Source: Novosphingobium sp. (GTDB lineage Bacteria; Pseudomonadota; Alphaproteobacteria; Sphingomonadales; Sphingomonadaceae). Taken from it: a stretch of DNA of 64,000 nucleotides. This document shows, one piece after another, positions 44,111 through 52,306 of this stretch. The notes under the pieces were generated by a model that was given only the letters and a program-made list of their open reading frames with translations, was not told the origin of the DNA and did no database searches. Both the position numbers and the translations under genes were made by a program. The DNA lies in NCBI GenBank assembly GCA_016719755.1, contig JADJYM010000015.1, positions 310,001 to 374,000 of the forward strand. The letters are read 5' to 3'. The stretch's first letter is position 1; every line of letters starts with the position of its first letter.

Positions 44111-46258
44111 TCATCCCCGGCGCCACGTGTGATAGCGCTCGACCAGCTTCAGCAGACCTTCCGGGGCATGGCGCTTCTTCCATTCGCCAGCAGCATACTT
44201 GTTGGCCTCGGCCATGGTCGGATAGGTGTGGATCGTGGCCATGATCTTGTTCAGGCCAAGTCCGTGCTTCATTGCCAGGACATATTCGGCGAGCAGTTCC
44301 CCGGCATGTTCGCCGACGATGGTGGCGCCCAGGATGCGGTCCTTGCCCGGAGGGGTGAGCACCTTGACGAAGCCAGTGGTCGCACTGTCCGCGATGGCAC
44401 GATCGAGTTCGTGCAGGGGGAACAGCGTGACCTCGTGCGGGATATCTTGCGCTGCCGCTTCCTGCTCGTTCAGGCCCACGCGCGCGACCTCGGGATCGAT
44501 GAAGGTCGTCCACGGAATGACGCGGTAGTCGGCCTTGAAGCGCCTGAACTGCCCGAACAGGGCATTCACGCTGGCGAACCAGGCCTGATGGGCGGCCGTG
44601 TGGGTGAACTGATAGGGGCCGGCGACGTCGCCCGCGGCGTAGATGTTGGGATAGATCGTCGCGAGATACTCGTCCGTCACGACGGTCTTTTGCGTTTCGA
44701 TACCAAGCTCCTCCAGCCCGTATCCCGAAAGCCGGGCCGTGCGGCCGACGGCCACGATCAGGGCATCAAAGCCGATCGATTTCCGATCGCCGCCAGCCGA
44801 CAGGACAAGGTGCCTGTCTGGTCCGTTTTCCACCCGCACTGCTTCGTGGCCGGTCAGTACTGTCACGCCGGAAGCTTCCTGCGCCGCGCGGGCGATTGCG
44901 GCCACGTCCTCGTCTTCGCGCGGAAGCAGGCGCTCGCCGCGTTCCACCTGGGTCACCTCTGCGCCCAGCCGCGCAAAGGCCTGGGCCAGTTCGCACCCGA
45001 TCGGACCGCCGCCAAGCACCACGATGCGGCGGGGCATTTCGTCAAGGCGGGCGAAGGCCTCCCACAGGGTGTCGCTGGTGAGATAGCCCGATTCCCCCAA
45101 TCCCGGCAGGTCGGGCACAAGTGGCTCGGCACCTGCCGCAATGACGATCGAGCGCGTTGTAAGCCGCTGCGATGATCCATCCTCCCGCGCGATCTCGACC
45201 GTCCAGGGATCGACAATCCGGGCATAGCCCTTGACCACGTCAACCCCCAGGCCCGTGTATCGCTCGATGCTGTCGTGCGGTTCGATGGCCGCGATCACAT
45301 CATGGATGCGGCCCATCACCGCCCTGAAGCTGAAGTGCGGGTCGGCAGCTTCCAGACCGTACCGGTCGGCCTGGCGCATCGCTTGCGCAACGCGCGCGGA
45401 CTTGATCAGGGCCTTGGACGGGACGCAGCCATAGTTGAGGCAGTCTCCGCCCATTTTCGAGGCTTCGACCAGCGTAACCCTGGCGCGGACTGTCGCCCCG
45501 ATCAATGAAGACACCAGCCCCGCAGCACCGGCGCCAATCACCACAAGATTGCGATCGAACCGCCTTGGCCGCTGCCAGCGCGCGTAGACCCGGCGGCGCA
45601 GAATGACAGCCCGGATCCACTTGCCCAGCCAGGGAAGAAGGCCCAGGGCCGCGAAGGAGGCCAGCAGGCCCGGGGACGCTATGTCGCCCAGTGTCTCGAT
45701 TGCAGCCAGCTGCGTGCCTGCATTGACATAGACGACCGTGCCCAGCAGCATTCCCACCTGGCTCACCCAGTAATAGGTCCAGGTTCGGATCGGGGTCAGT
45801 CCCATCAACAGGTTGACTGCGAAAAACGGGAAGACCGGTACCAGCCGCAGCGAGAACAGGTAAAACGCTCCGTCGCGGGCGACACCATCGTTCACGGGCT
45901 TGAGTCGCGCGCCAAAGCGGGCCTGCACCGCATCATGGAACAGGTAGCGCGAGGCGAGGAAGGCCAGGGTCGCGCCGATCGATGAAGCGAAGGACACCAC
46001 AACCGTGCCGGCGGCCACGCCGAAGATTGCGCCCGCAGCCAGGGTCAGGATCGCGGCCCCCGGCACGGAAAGCGCGGTCAGCAATACATAGACAAGGAAG
46101 AAGATCGCCAGAACTAGCAGCGGATTGGCACGGTAGAACCCGTCGATGGTCGCCTGCTGCGCCTTGAGCGCATCGAGGGTCAGGTACTGCCCGAAATCGA
46201 ATAGAAAGAAAGCGGCAAGGCCAAGCAGAAGCAGCCCGGCAACGGCAGTGCGTTTCAA
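44111..46258 (-). CDS. TVP38-type membrane domain fused to FAD disulfide oxidoreductase
   Basis: A 715-residue fusion. Residues 1-220 are a TVP38/TMEM64 (DedA-like SNARE-associated) membrane domain with about five to six helices (AGAIFGVAAGTVVVSFASSI, LRLVPVFPFFAVNLLMGLTP). Residues 235-700 are a mercuric-reductase-like flavoprotein with FAD loop GAGAAG (242-247), redox pair C273/C278 (GGDCLNYGCVPSK), NAD loop GGGPIGCELAQ and C-terminal HTYPTMAEA. TTG 46258 is favoured because AAGGAG lies seven bases upstream. An ATG at 46372 would overlap the upstream oxidoreductase gene by 38 bases. Substrate unknown; the MerR metal-binding C-terminal Cys pair is absent. Confidence 0.85.
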   Translation of the reverse strand: MKRTAVAGLLLLGLAAFFLFDFGQYLTLDALKAQQATIDGFYRANPLLVLAIFFLVYVLLTALSVPGAAILTLAAGAIFGVAAGTVVVSFASSIGATLAFLASRYLFHDAVQARFGARLKPVNDGVARDGAFYLFSLRLVPVFPFFAVNLLMGLTPIRTWTYYWVSQVGMLLGTVVYVNAGTQLAAIETLGDIASPGLLASFAALGLLPWLGKWIRAVILRRRVYARWQRPRRFDRNLVVIGAGAAGLVSSLIGATVRARVTLVEASKMGGDCLNYGCVPSKALIKSARVAQAMRQADRYGLEAADPHFSFRAVMGRIHDVIAAIEPHDSIERYTGLGVDVVKGYARIVDPWTVEIAREDGSSQRLTTRSIVIAAGAEPLVPDLPGLGESGYLTSDTLWEAFARLDEMPRRIVVLGGGPIGCELAQAFARLGAEVTQVERGERLLPREDEDVAAIARAAQEASGVTVLTGHEAVRVENGPDRHLVLSAGGDRKSIGFDALIVAVGRTARLSGYGLEELGIETQKTVVTDEYLATIYPNIYAAGDVAGPYQFTHTAAHQAWFASVNALFGQFRRFKADYRVIPWTTFIDPEVARVGLNEQEAAAQDIPHEVTLFPLHELDRAIADSATTGFVKVLTPPGKDRILGATIVGEHAGELLAEYVLAMKHGLGLNKIMATIHTYPTMAEANKYAAGEWKKRHAPEGLLKLVERYHTWRRG

Positions 46259-46334
46259 CAGATTGCTCCTTGCTGGATAGCCGCTGGTTGTTTCGCTCGC
46301 AGCACCTTGAACTGATCGAAGCCACGCAGTTCGT

Positions 46335-47483
46335 TCATTGCCCTTGCTCCCCTTTCGGACGCGATCCGCCATGCCCTTGCGGCCAACGGTATCGCTTGAC
46401 GAAGCCGCGGTCGATCCAATCCTTGATGACCCAGGCCCAGTGCCCGGCAGCGACCAGACCGCCCCATGAAACTATCGCCCGCCGCTCTCCGGTAGCGAGC
46501 AGGTAAAGTGTCCGGCGTCGCGGCTGGTATTGCCTCAGCACCGCTCCGTTCAGGGCAGCGCGAAGATTTGCCGCCAGGACCGGACCGGCCTTGACCGCGT
46601 GGACCCCGGATCGTTCGAGTCGGCGGTCGACCCGGTCGATGATGTCACCGGCGGCAAATATCGCGCCATGGGAAATGCTTTGCAGGTCCGCGCCAACAGA
46701 AACAAATCCTGCCGCGTTGCAGGCAAGACCGGATCGCGCCAGCCAGCGCGGCGGGCGGCTGCCCGTTGCGGCGATCACGCAATCAGCGGGCAGGAAATTG
46801 CCATTGGACAGGCGCAGGCCGCCATCCACCCCCTCCGCATGGGCGAAATGAACGGCGATGTTGCGTCTGGCCAGTTCCGCCAGTGCGAGCTTGCGCACCT
46901 GCCGCGCATGGCCAGACAGGAAACCGGCTTCCGGCGTCACAAGGGAAATGCTGGCAGTGCCGAACAGGCGGCGGACCACCGCTTCGGCCCCCAGGGCCAG
47001 TTCCACGCCCGCCGCGCCGCCTCCCGCGATAGCAATGCCGATGGTTGAGCCGGGCGTCTGGCGGCCGAGGAAATTCGACCACCGCTCCATGAAGGTGCCG
47101 ACCGGCCTTACCGGCAAGAGCCTGTCGCCAAGCGCCGCCAGCCTGGCGATGTCCGTTTCTCCGCCGGTCGCCAGGGACAGGAGATCGAAGCGAACCTCTT
47201 CGCCGGATGACAGATTCAGCATCTGGCGGGCGGGATCGAGCCCGGCCACATCGGCAATGACCAGCTTCGCTCCGGCCTGTTCGGCCAGCGGCGCCAGATC
47301 GATGAGCAGGTCGCTTGCCTGGTAATGCCCGGCCAGCCAGCCCGGCAGCATCCCGGAATAGGCGGTGTGACGCGAGGACGTGACAAGCCATCGCTCGGTA
47401 TCGGCCAGCGGCCGGGCAGCCCAGTCCGCAAGGACCGCCAGATGCGCATGGCCGCCGCCTGCCAGGATAACGCGCCTTGTCAT
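46335..47483 (-). CDS. FAD-dependent pyridine nucleotide-disulfide oxidoreductase (SelD-associated type)
   Basis: A 382-residue NDH-2-like flavoprotein with nucleotide loop LAGGGHAHLAVLADW near the N-terminus, AIAGGGAAGVELALGAEAV as the second loop and ATGSRPPRWL, FAAGDIID as FAD contacts. This matches the family often fused upstream of, or next to, selenophosphate synthetase; no selD is present here. ATG 47483 gives the conserved MTRRVILAGGGHAHL start. It precedes the TVP38-flavoprotein fusion on the same strand with about 75 bp between stop and the preferred start, so both probably form one redox operon. Confidence 0.85.
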   Translation of the reverse strand: MTRRVILAGGGHAHLAVLADWAARPLADTERWLVTSSRHTAYSGMLPGWLAGHYQASDLLIDLAPLAEQAGAKLVIADVAGLDPARQMLNLSSGEEVRFDLLSLATGGETDIARLAALGDRLLPVRPVGTFMERWSNFLGRQTPGSTIGIAIAGGGAAGVELALGAEAVVRRLFGTASISLVTPEAGFLSGHARQVRKLALAELARRNIAVHFAHAEGVDGGLRLSNGNFLPADCVIAATGSRPPRWLARSGLACNAAGFVSVGADLQSISHGAIFAAGDIIDRVDRRLERSGVHAVKAGPVLAANLRAALNGAVLRQYQPRRRTLYLLATGERRAIVSWGGLVAAGHWAWVIKDWIDRGFVKRYRWPQGHGGSRPKGEQGQ

Positions 47484-47607
47484 TCTTGGACCGGTCTTTC
47501 GGGTTGGGTGCGCGCTTGTCGCGCAAATCCGCCGCACCTGGCAACTCTGCCCATGATAATTTGAGCAGCGATTGACGCTGCACCGGTTTCCTGCTGACTT
47601 CCCCGTT

Positions 47608-48369
47608 ATGGCATTGCAGGATTCAGACATCGCAAAACGGGTTGGCCGGGCCAGGCGGCTTGCCCGGTGGTCGTTGGCGGCGGCGGTCGCCGCGCTGGTC
47701 GTGGCCGGAACCGGGCTCACACTGGCGCGCTATGATGTGATCGCGAAACTGGCCGGATTTTCCGCGCTGCTGGGTGGTGGCCTGGTCGCCCTGCTTGCGC
47801 TTGTCCTCGGCCTGGGGAGTCTGTTCTCCGGGCGCGGGGCCGCTGCGCCATCTCGCCGCACGGCCTGGATCGGCATAGCTGTGGCGCTACTCTACGTCGG
47901 CTTTCTGGGGAGCCGGCCGCTTGCTGCTGGCGATGCTCCGGCGATTCATGACGTGACCACTGATCTCGCAAGCCCCCCGCAGTTCGAGGTGCTGCCGCTG
48001 CGGGCCGATAATCTCGTCGGCGTCGGAACGCTTGAAAACTGGCGACGGATTCATGAGCGGGCTTACGCCGACCTTGGCCCCGTTACGATACCCAGACCGG
48101 TGGCAGCGGTGACAGCGGACGCCGCGCGCCTTGCTGAACAGGCTGGCTGGAAGGTCGCCAAGGTCGATCCAGCTCGTGGCCATCTCGAAGCTACGGCCAG
48201 CGTCTCCTACATCCGCTTCAACGATGACGTTGTGCTGCGGATCGTGCCGACGCAGGACGGCAAGGGCAGTCGTGTCGACATGCGCTCGGTCAGCCGGGTG
48301 GGGGTTGGCGATCTTGGCGTGAATGCGCGGCGAATCCGGGAATTTCTCGCCGCTTTGGCCGCAGCCTGA
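47608..48369 (+). CDS. DUF1499 domain membrane protein
   Basis: A 253-residue protein. The N-terminal half has three membrane helices (LAAAVAALVVAGTGLTL, LLGGGLVALLALVLGLGSLF, WIGIAVALLYVGFLGS). The C-terminal half, from about residue 125, is the DUF1499 domain with HDVTTDLASPPQF and a later SYIRFNDDVVLRIVP plus a D-MRSVSRVGVGDLG-like segment. DUF1499 function is unknown. ATG 47608 is chosen. It is divergent from the flavoprotein operon. Confidence 0.8.
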   Translation: MALQDSDIAKRVGRARRLARWSLAAAVAALVVAGTGLTLARYDVIAKLAGFSALLGGGLVALLALVLGLGSLFSGRGAAAPSRRTAWIGIAVALLYVGFLGSRPLAAGDAPAIHDVTTDLASPPQFEVLPLRADNLVGVGTLENWRRIHERAYADLGPVTIPRPVAAVTADAARLAEQAGWKVAKVDPARGHLEATASVSYIRFNDDVVLRIVPTQDGKGSRVDMRSVSRVGVGDLGVNARRIREFLAALAAA

Positions 48370-48447
48370 GCCCCACCGCGACAGCTACCGATCGTCTTTC
48401 AACGCGCAATCGCACCCGCGCTGGCCCGAAGCTGCGGCTGGTGCGCA

Positions 48448-48861
48448 TCAGGCAGCGGGCAAATCCGCTTCAAGCCGTGCGCGCACGGCATCGCTCCAGG
48501 CGACGGCGCGCTTATCCATGAGGTCCATGCACACCAGCACAACTTCGGCGCGCAGCCGGTCGGTTTCGTTGCACGAGAAGACGATCGATACCCGGCACGA
48601 GCTGCGGCCCACTTCGCGCGGCGTGATCGTTATCGTCAGGACATCTCCCAGCAGGCTGGGCGCAACGAAGGTCGCCTCCAGCCTGACCGTCGGCAGGCCC
48701 AGATTCCGGTCGAGGTGAAGGGTTTTGAAATCCAGCCCGATGTCCTGTTCGAACCAGTCTTCCACCGCGCCGTTCAGCATCTCGAAGTAGCGGGGATAGA
48801 ACACGATGCCGGCCGCATCTGCATGGGCGAAGCGTACTTTGGCAGTGGTGACGAATGGCAT
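48448..48861 (-). CDS. Acyl-CoA thioesterase, 4HBT (hotdog) family
   Basis: A 137-residue hotdog-fold protein with the YbgC/FcbC motif RFAHADAAGIVFYPRYFEML, whose Asp (HADAAG) is the catalytic residue in 4-hydroxybenzoyl-CoA thioesterase relatives. It hydrolyses acyl- or aroyl-CoA; the substrate is unknown. ATG 48861 starts the conserved MPFVTTAKVRF; the longer open frame adds unrelated residues. It stands alone between convergent and divergent neighbours. Confidence 0.87.
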   Translation of the reverse strand: MPFVTTAKVRFAHADAAGIVFYPRYFEMLNGAVEDWFEQDIGLDFKTLHLDRNLGLPTVRLEATFVAPSLLGDVLTITITPREVGRSSCRVSIVFSCNETDRLRAEVVLVCMDLMDKRAVAWSDAVRARLEADLPAA

Positions 48862-49063
48862 TGGGGCAATCCTGTTCGGGTGCGATTCCCGGCCGGGCGG
48901 CGATGTGGCGAAGGCGCGCTGTCCTTCGTCATGCAAAACGGCCCGCACACCGCGATTCTTGCGGGGCAAGGGCGCACAAGTCGCACAATCGCAGACTATT
49001 TGTTTTATGTTTGAAGTAAAGTCCTCGCGGACGCCAGCTAGGCGGAGAGGGACACAGCCCGCC

Positions 49064-49924
49064 TTATTTCCGGTTCAAGGCGGGCCTTGCCTGAAGTAGG
49101 CTGGCAAGTTCCCTGGCAATCGCGGCATGGCCTGCTGCGTTCGGGTGCCAGGGCGCACCTTGCGTCCGGTTGTAACCGGGCGACAGGCCGTTGCTCCACG
49201 GTTCAGGGGAACAGGGCGTGTGGGACCGCGACAAGCGGTCGGCATCGAGCACGTCGGCGCCGCTGGCTCGTGCGGCACCGTCCGTCACTGACGCCAGCCG
49301 CTGGGCGATCCGCCTCGCGACTGCTGCATCGGCAGGGGTGACAGTCTCCAGCCCGCAGGCCGTATCTGACAGCAGGGTCACATACTGGACAAAGACCAGC
49401 CGGGCCTGAGGCGCCCGGACCCGGACCTGCTGCGCAATCGCCCGGAGATTCCGGTCAAGCCTGGCATAGTCAGCATCGGTCGGTTCCGCAGCCGGTCGGC
49501 AAGGGCCGGGGAAGGCGGCTACGCCAAGGCGGCAACTGCTCGCAAACAGCCAGCCGACATAGCCCAGATCATTGCCGCCGACAGTGATCGTAACCAGCCG
49601 TGTTTCGCGATCGAGCGCGTCGATTTGCGGCGGAAGCTCGCTCCAGCCTCGTAGGACATGTTCGCTGGTCGCCCCGCCGCAGCTTGCATCGACCAGATTC
49701 AGGTCAAGGCGGGCCGCAAGCAGCGTTGCGTAATTGTTGGTCGTGCGGCTGCATCGCTCGGGCGTTCCGGCCTGCAAGGGGCCAATCCCGGCCCCGGCGG
49801 CAAATGAACTGCCCAATGACGCAAAGCGGGCCTTTGGCGGCAAGGCGCGCCCGCTTTCCGAGCCCGATGCCGCGCAGCCCCCAAGGAGCAGCGACAACAT
49901 CCCTGGCAGCCAGATTGCCTTCAT
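49064..49924 (-). CDS. SGNH/GDSL hydrolase lipoprotein
   Basis: A 286-residue lipoprotein with a lipobox LLLGGC (Cys17), so the mature enzyme should be membrane-anchored in the periplasm. SGNH blocks are visible: I (ASLGSSFAAGAGIG), II (CGGATSEHVLRG), III (TVGGNDLGYVG) and V (APWHPNAAGHAAIA). This is the actinobacterial/sphingomonad lipase-like SGNH group with paired cysteines. It probably cleaves esters of lipids or acylated glycans. It is unlike the SGNH protein at 31.5 kb in all blocks and is not part of its operon. Confidence 0.88.
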   Translation of the reverse strand: MKAIWLPGMLSLLLGGCAASGSESGRALPPKARFASLGSSFAAGAGIGPLQAGTPERCSRTTNNYATLLAARLDLNLVDASCGGATSEHVLRGWSELPPQIDALDRETRLVTITVGGNDLGYVGWLFASSCRLGVAAFPGPCRPAAEPTDADYARLDRNLRAIAQQVRVRAPQARLVFVQYVTLLSDTACGLETVTPADAAVARRIAQRLASVTDGAARASGADVLDADRLSRSHTPCSPEPWSNGLSPGYNRTQGAPWHPNAAGHAAIARELASLLQARPALNRK

Positions 49925-50013
49925 TGCGCTCTCTCCCCTGTTTCGTAGCCGCCGGACTGACGCCAGATGGACGCCGTTGGAACCAGCGGCGCCTGATTGG
50001 CGACTGCGGGCAA

Positions 50014-50404
50014 TCAGCCCAGCGAGATCAGCTTCTCGTCGTTGTTGAAGGAAGGGAAGGGCATATAGGAAATGCGCAGCTTCTGCTGAAGCGAGAGCTT
50101 GTGCTCGCCGTTCGGGAAACCGCCGGGATACTCGACCAGGATGGTGGCCGGCGCACCAAACGCCCAGCGGCGGTCGAACGCGGTTTCCATTTCGTCGAGG
50201 GTCAGCGGACCGGGCCCCTCGTCAAACCTGATCGCCGAACGCGGGATCGGTTCGCCATCGAGGCTGACGTTGAGTTCCTCCACCATCGACAGGCCGAGCC
50301 CGCGATAATAGCCAAGCTTGGATTCGAACGAGAACCCGGTTGGGGGCCTCTGACGGGCCGGTGTTGCGGATGCTGCCGGGATCGATGATGTACTTGTCGA
50401 ACAT
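50014..50404 (-). pseudogene. C-glycoside deglycosidase-type beta subunit (DUF6379), frameshifted
   Basis: ATG 50404 starts MFDKYIIDPGSIRNTGPSEA, the usual opening of DUF6379 proteins. The frame then becomes nonsense, while the next frame continues TGFSFESKLGYYRGLGLSMV, then EELNVSLDGEPIPRSAIRFD and ends normally at 50014. One surplus base in the five-G run at 50342-50346 explains it: removing it gives a 129-residue protein. DUF6379 is the beta subunit of bacterial C-glycoside deglycosidases, which cut the C-C bond between sugar and aromatic ring. It overlaps the alpha-subunit stop by one base (TAATG). A pseudogene or sequencing error. Confidence 0.78.
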
Positions 50405-51420
50405 TATGCGACCTCCTTGGCCGAATGCTTGGCTACGGACTGGGCGATGAGGCGGTCGAACATCACGTGCTGGCGGCGGACCTGTTCGCGGCTGTCGACC
50501 TCGTGAACGTCCTGGATCCAGCGATTGCCTTCATATTCGCTCGAAAGAGTGCCTTCCCACCCGCAGCCGACCAGCGTGTCTATGACCTCGTCATAGGCGA
50601 TAGATGGATCGGTGCAGTCCTCGTTCATTTCATAGAACTTGGCCTGGATATGCCGGAAATAGGGGGCGTAGTCAGCGAGGCGCTTCGGGTTGGCATAGGG
50701 TGCGTGGCGCAGGGTTTCGGCCATCGCGATCTCGGCCTTGTTGCCCTGCATCTTCACGGCGACTTCGAAGATCGTGTATTCGCACATGATCTTGGCCTCG
50801 TGCTGATCCACGATGAACTGCGTTACTTCCGGACGTGCGCCCTGACGCTCGAAGCGCGCGCGGAAGGCCGGCGGGTAGTGCTTCATGAAGATGCCCATGT
50901 CGGGCAGGATGCCGAGATGCTTCGTGCCAAGCCGGTCGGCCTCTTCGATCGTGCGCAGGATCCACGCGTGCTCGATATGCCAGGGAGCGTGCACTTCTAC
51001 GCCCATGTGAACGTCAAGCTCTTCGGCATAGGGGACGCAGCGACCCAGAATATCGGGCCGCACGAACACCAGGACGCGCATGTTCCGGATACCCAGGCGA
51101 TTGCAGAGCCTGAGGTCGCGCACGATGCTCTCGACCTGCTCGTCGTCGGACATCAGGCGGTCCTTGCGCCGCTTCGTATCAAGGAACATGTCGTAGGCGG
51201 TGAAGTGACAGCCATGGCGGGCGATCATGGCCCTCCATTCATCAACCTGGGCGTCCGACAGGTCGGGGAAGGTCGGCATGTTCTGCTCTGGCAGGATCTC
51301 GATCCCCTTGGCGCCGATGGAAGACGCGAACGCAACGCAGTCTTCCACGGTCATCTTGCCGAGGAACATTTCCTCCTGAAAGGAATAGAGGCTTACGCCC
51401 CGCTTGATCTTCTCGCTCAC
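50404..51420 (-). CDS. C-glycoside deglycosidase-type alpha subunit (xylose isomerase-like TIM barrel)
   Basis: A 338-residue TIM-barrel protein of the sugar isomerase/epimerase superfamily. The four metal ligands expected on strands 5-8 are visible: E142 (GVEVHAPWH), D174 (GILPDMGIF), H257 (FRHIQAKF) and E295 (LSSEYEGN). The pairing with a DUF6379 gene overlapping its stop is the alpha/beta arrangement of C-glycoside deglycosidases that act on 3-keto-C-glucosides. GTG 51420 has GGAG nine bases upstream; TTG 51423 is an alternative. The promoter with operator lies about 60-100 bases upstream. A 3-oxidase making the keto substrate is not in the window. Confidence 0.8.
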   Translation of the reverse strand: MSEKIKRGVSLYSFQEEMFLGKMTVEDCVAFASSIGAKGIEILPEQNMPTFPDLSDAQVDEWRAMIARHGCHFTAYDMFLDTKRRKDRLMSDDEQVESIVRDLRLCNRLGIRNMRVLVFVRPDILGRCVPYAEELDVHMGVEVHAPWHIEHAWILRTIEEADRLGTKHLGILPDMGIFMKHYPPAFRARFERQGARPEVTQFIVDQHEAKIMCEYTIFEVAVKMQGNKAEIAMAETLRHAPYANPKRLADYAPYFRHIQAKFYEMNEDCTDPSIAYDEVIDTLVGCGWEGTLSSEYEGNRWIQDVHEVDSREQVRRQHVMFDRLIAQSVAKHSAKEVA

Positions 51421-51482
51421 CAACCGGCACTCCGTTCTGTTTCCGTCGCTGCAATTGAGGTCTGCTCGTCACGCCGGATATT

Positions 51483-51519
51483 TAATCATCGATTAGATTG
51501 CGGAGCCTGCCATTGTCAA
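51483..51519 (-). promoter_or_regulatory. Promoter with operator for the deglycosidase operon
   Basis: On the minus strand TTGACA (51519-51514), an 18-nt spacer and TAATCG (51495-51490). The operator TAATC-ATC-GATTA occupies 51483-51495 and covers the -10, as at 32.7 and 34.8 kb. It lies between the tetR stop and the alpha-subunit start. Confidence 0.7.
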
Positions 51520-51564
51520 CCTGAATGCGGGTATATTGCGAAGTCAGACGCGTTAAATGGCCCA

Positions 51565-52173
51565 TCAAGTGAGGACCAGCCGCACGGCCTGCTTGACGAT
51601 GGAATCGGAAATCGCGTTCTCGAACGGGTCGGAGATTTCGTCGTGGGGCTGGATCATCTGACGGGTGCGGAGCAGGGCAAAGCCGTAGATGGCCGACCAC
51701 ATGGTCGCAATTCGCGCGCCGGTTTCGCCTTCGGGGATATTCGTTTCCAGTGCGAGCACGGTCGCCCTGACGAGATCGAACCCGCCGCGCTGCGCCCGGG
51801 CAATCGCCGGATCGACCACTGGCTGGGTCAGCTCGCTTTCGTACATCAGGGCGAACAGGCGGGGATTGCGTTCGGCGAAGTCAAGGAAGTTGCGCAGCAG
51901 CTTGAACAGCTTCTGGCCGGGCTCGGCAGAGCCTTCAACCGCCAGGCGGCCCTCGCTGGTCAGCCGCTGGTAGCCTTTGAGCGCAACCGCGAGGAGCAGC
52001 GATCGGCGGTCGGGGAAGTGGTGATAGGGCGCGCCCGGCGAAACCTTGACCGCCTGGGCCATCTTGCGCACCGACAGATCGGCATGGCCGTGCTGCGAAA
52101 CGTGAGTCAGCGCGGCTTCGATCAATTCGCCTTTCAGGTCTTCACGATGATAGGATGTCGTCTGCAATGCCAT
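51565..52173 (-). CDS. TetR/AcrR-family transcriptional regulator
   Basis: A 202-residue repressor with N-terminal HTH (ADLSVRKMAQAVKVSPGAPY followed by HHFPDRRSLL) and a WHG-type ligand domain (FALMYESELTQPVV, AIYGFALLRTR). It is a paralogue of the regulator at 30763-31389. ATG 52173 starts the conserved MALQTTSYHREDLKGEL. It lies between a TonB receptor and the deglycosidase operon, all on the minus strand, and is the best candidate to bind the TAATC-N3-GATTA operators. A glycoside or its aglycone could be the inducer; that is inference. Confidence 0.9.
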   Translation of the reverse strand: MALQTTSYHREDLKGELIEAALTHVSQHGHADLSVRKMAQAVKVSPGAPYHHFPDRRSLLLAVALKGYQRLTSEGRLAVEGSAEPGQKLFKLLRNFLDFAERNPRLFALMYESELTQPVVDPAIARAQRGGFDLVRATVLALETNIPEGETGARIATMWSAIYGFALLRTRQMIQPHDEISDPFENAISDSIVKQAVRLVLT

Positions 52174-52272
52174 TTTGACGCGTTGTCCCGCTGAGGCCCG
52201 CGGTGGCCGTAACAAGCGCGCCGCGCGGTGACAACAAGGCGTTACGGTTTGAGCCAGCCCGGGAGCAAGGAC

Positions 52273-52296
52273 CCGGCTCCGCCTAAGCGGAGCCGG
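52273..52296 (-). terminator. Hairpin downstream of the TonB receptor
   Basis: A perfect 10-bp stem (CCGGCTCCGC/GCGGAGCCGG) with a 4-nt loop, about 10 bases after the receptor stop. No T-run follows on the minus strand. Confidence 0.6.
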
Positions 52297-52306
52297 ATCT
52301 GGATAA

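Noticed and set aside
42186..44132. 648-codon open frame antisense to the large TonB receptor
   Set aside because: Same effect: no recognisable motifs, no ribosome binding site, fully inside a receptor gene with signal peptide, plug and barrel signatures.
44111..46372. Longer form of the TVP38-flavoprotein fusion starting at ATG 46372
   Set aside because: It would overlap the upstream oxidoreductase by 38 bases and has no ribosome binding site, whereas TTG 46258 has AAGGAG seven bases upstream.
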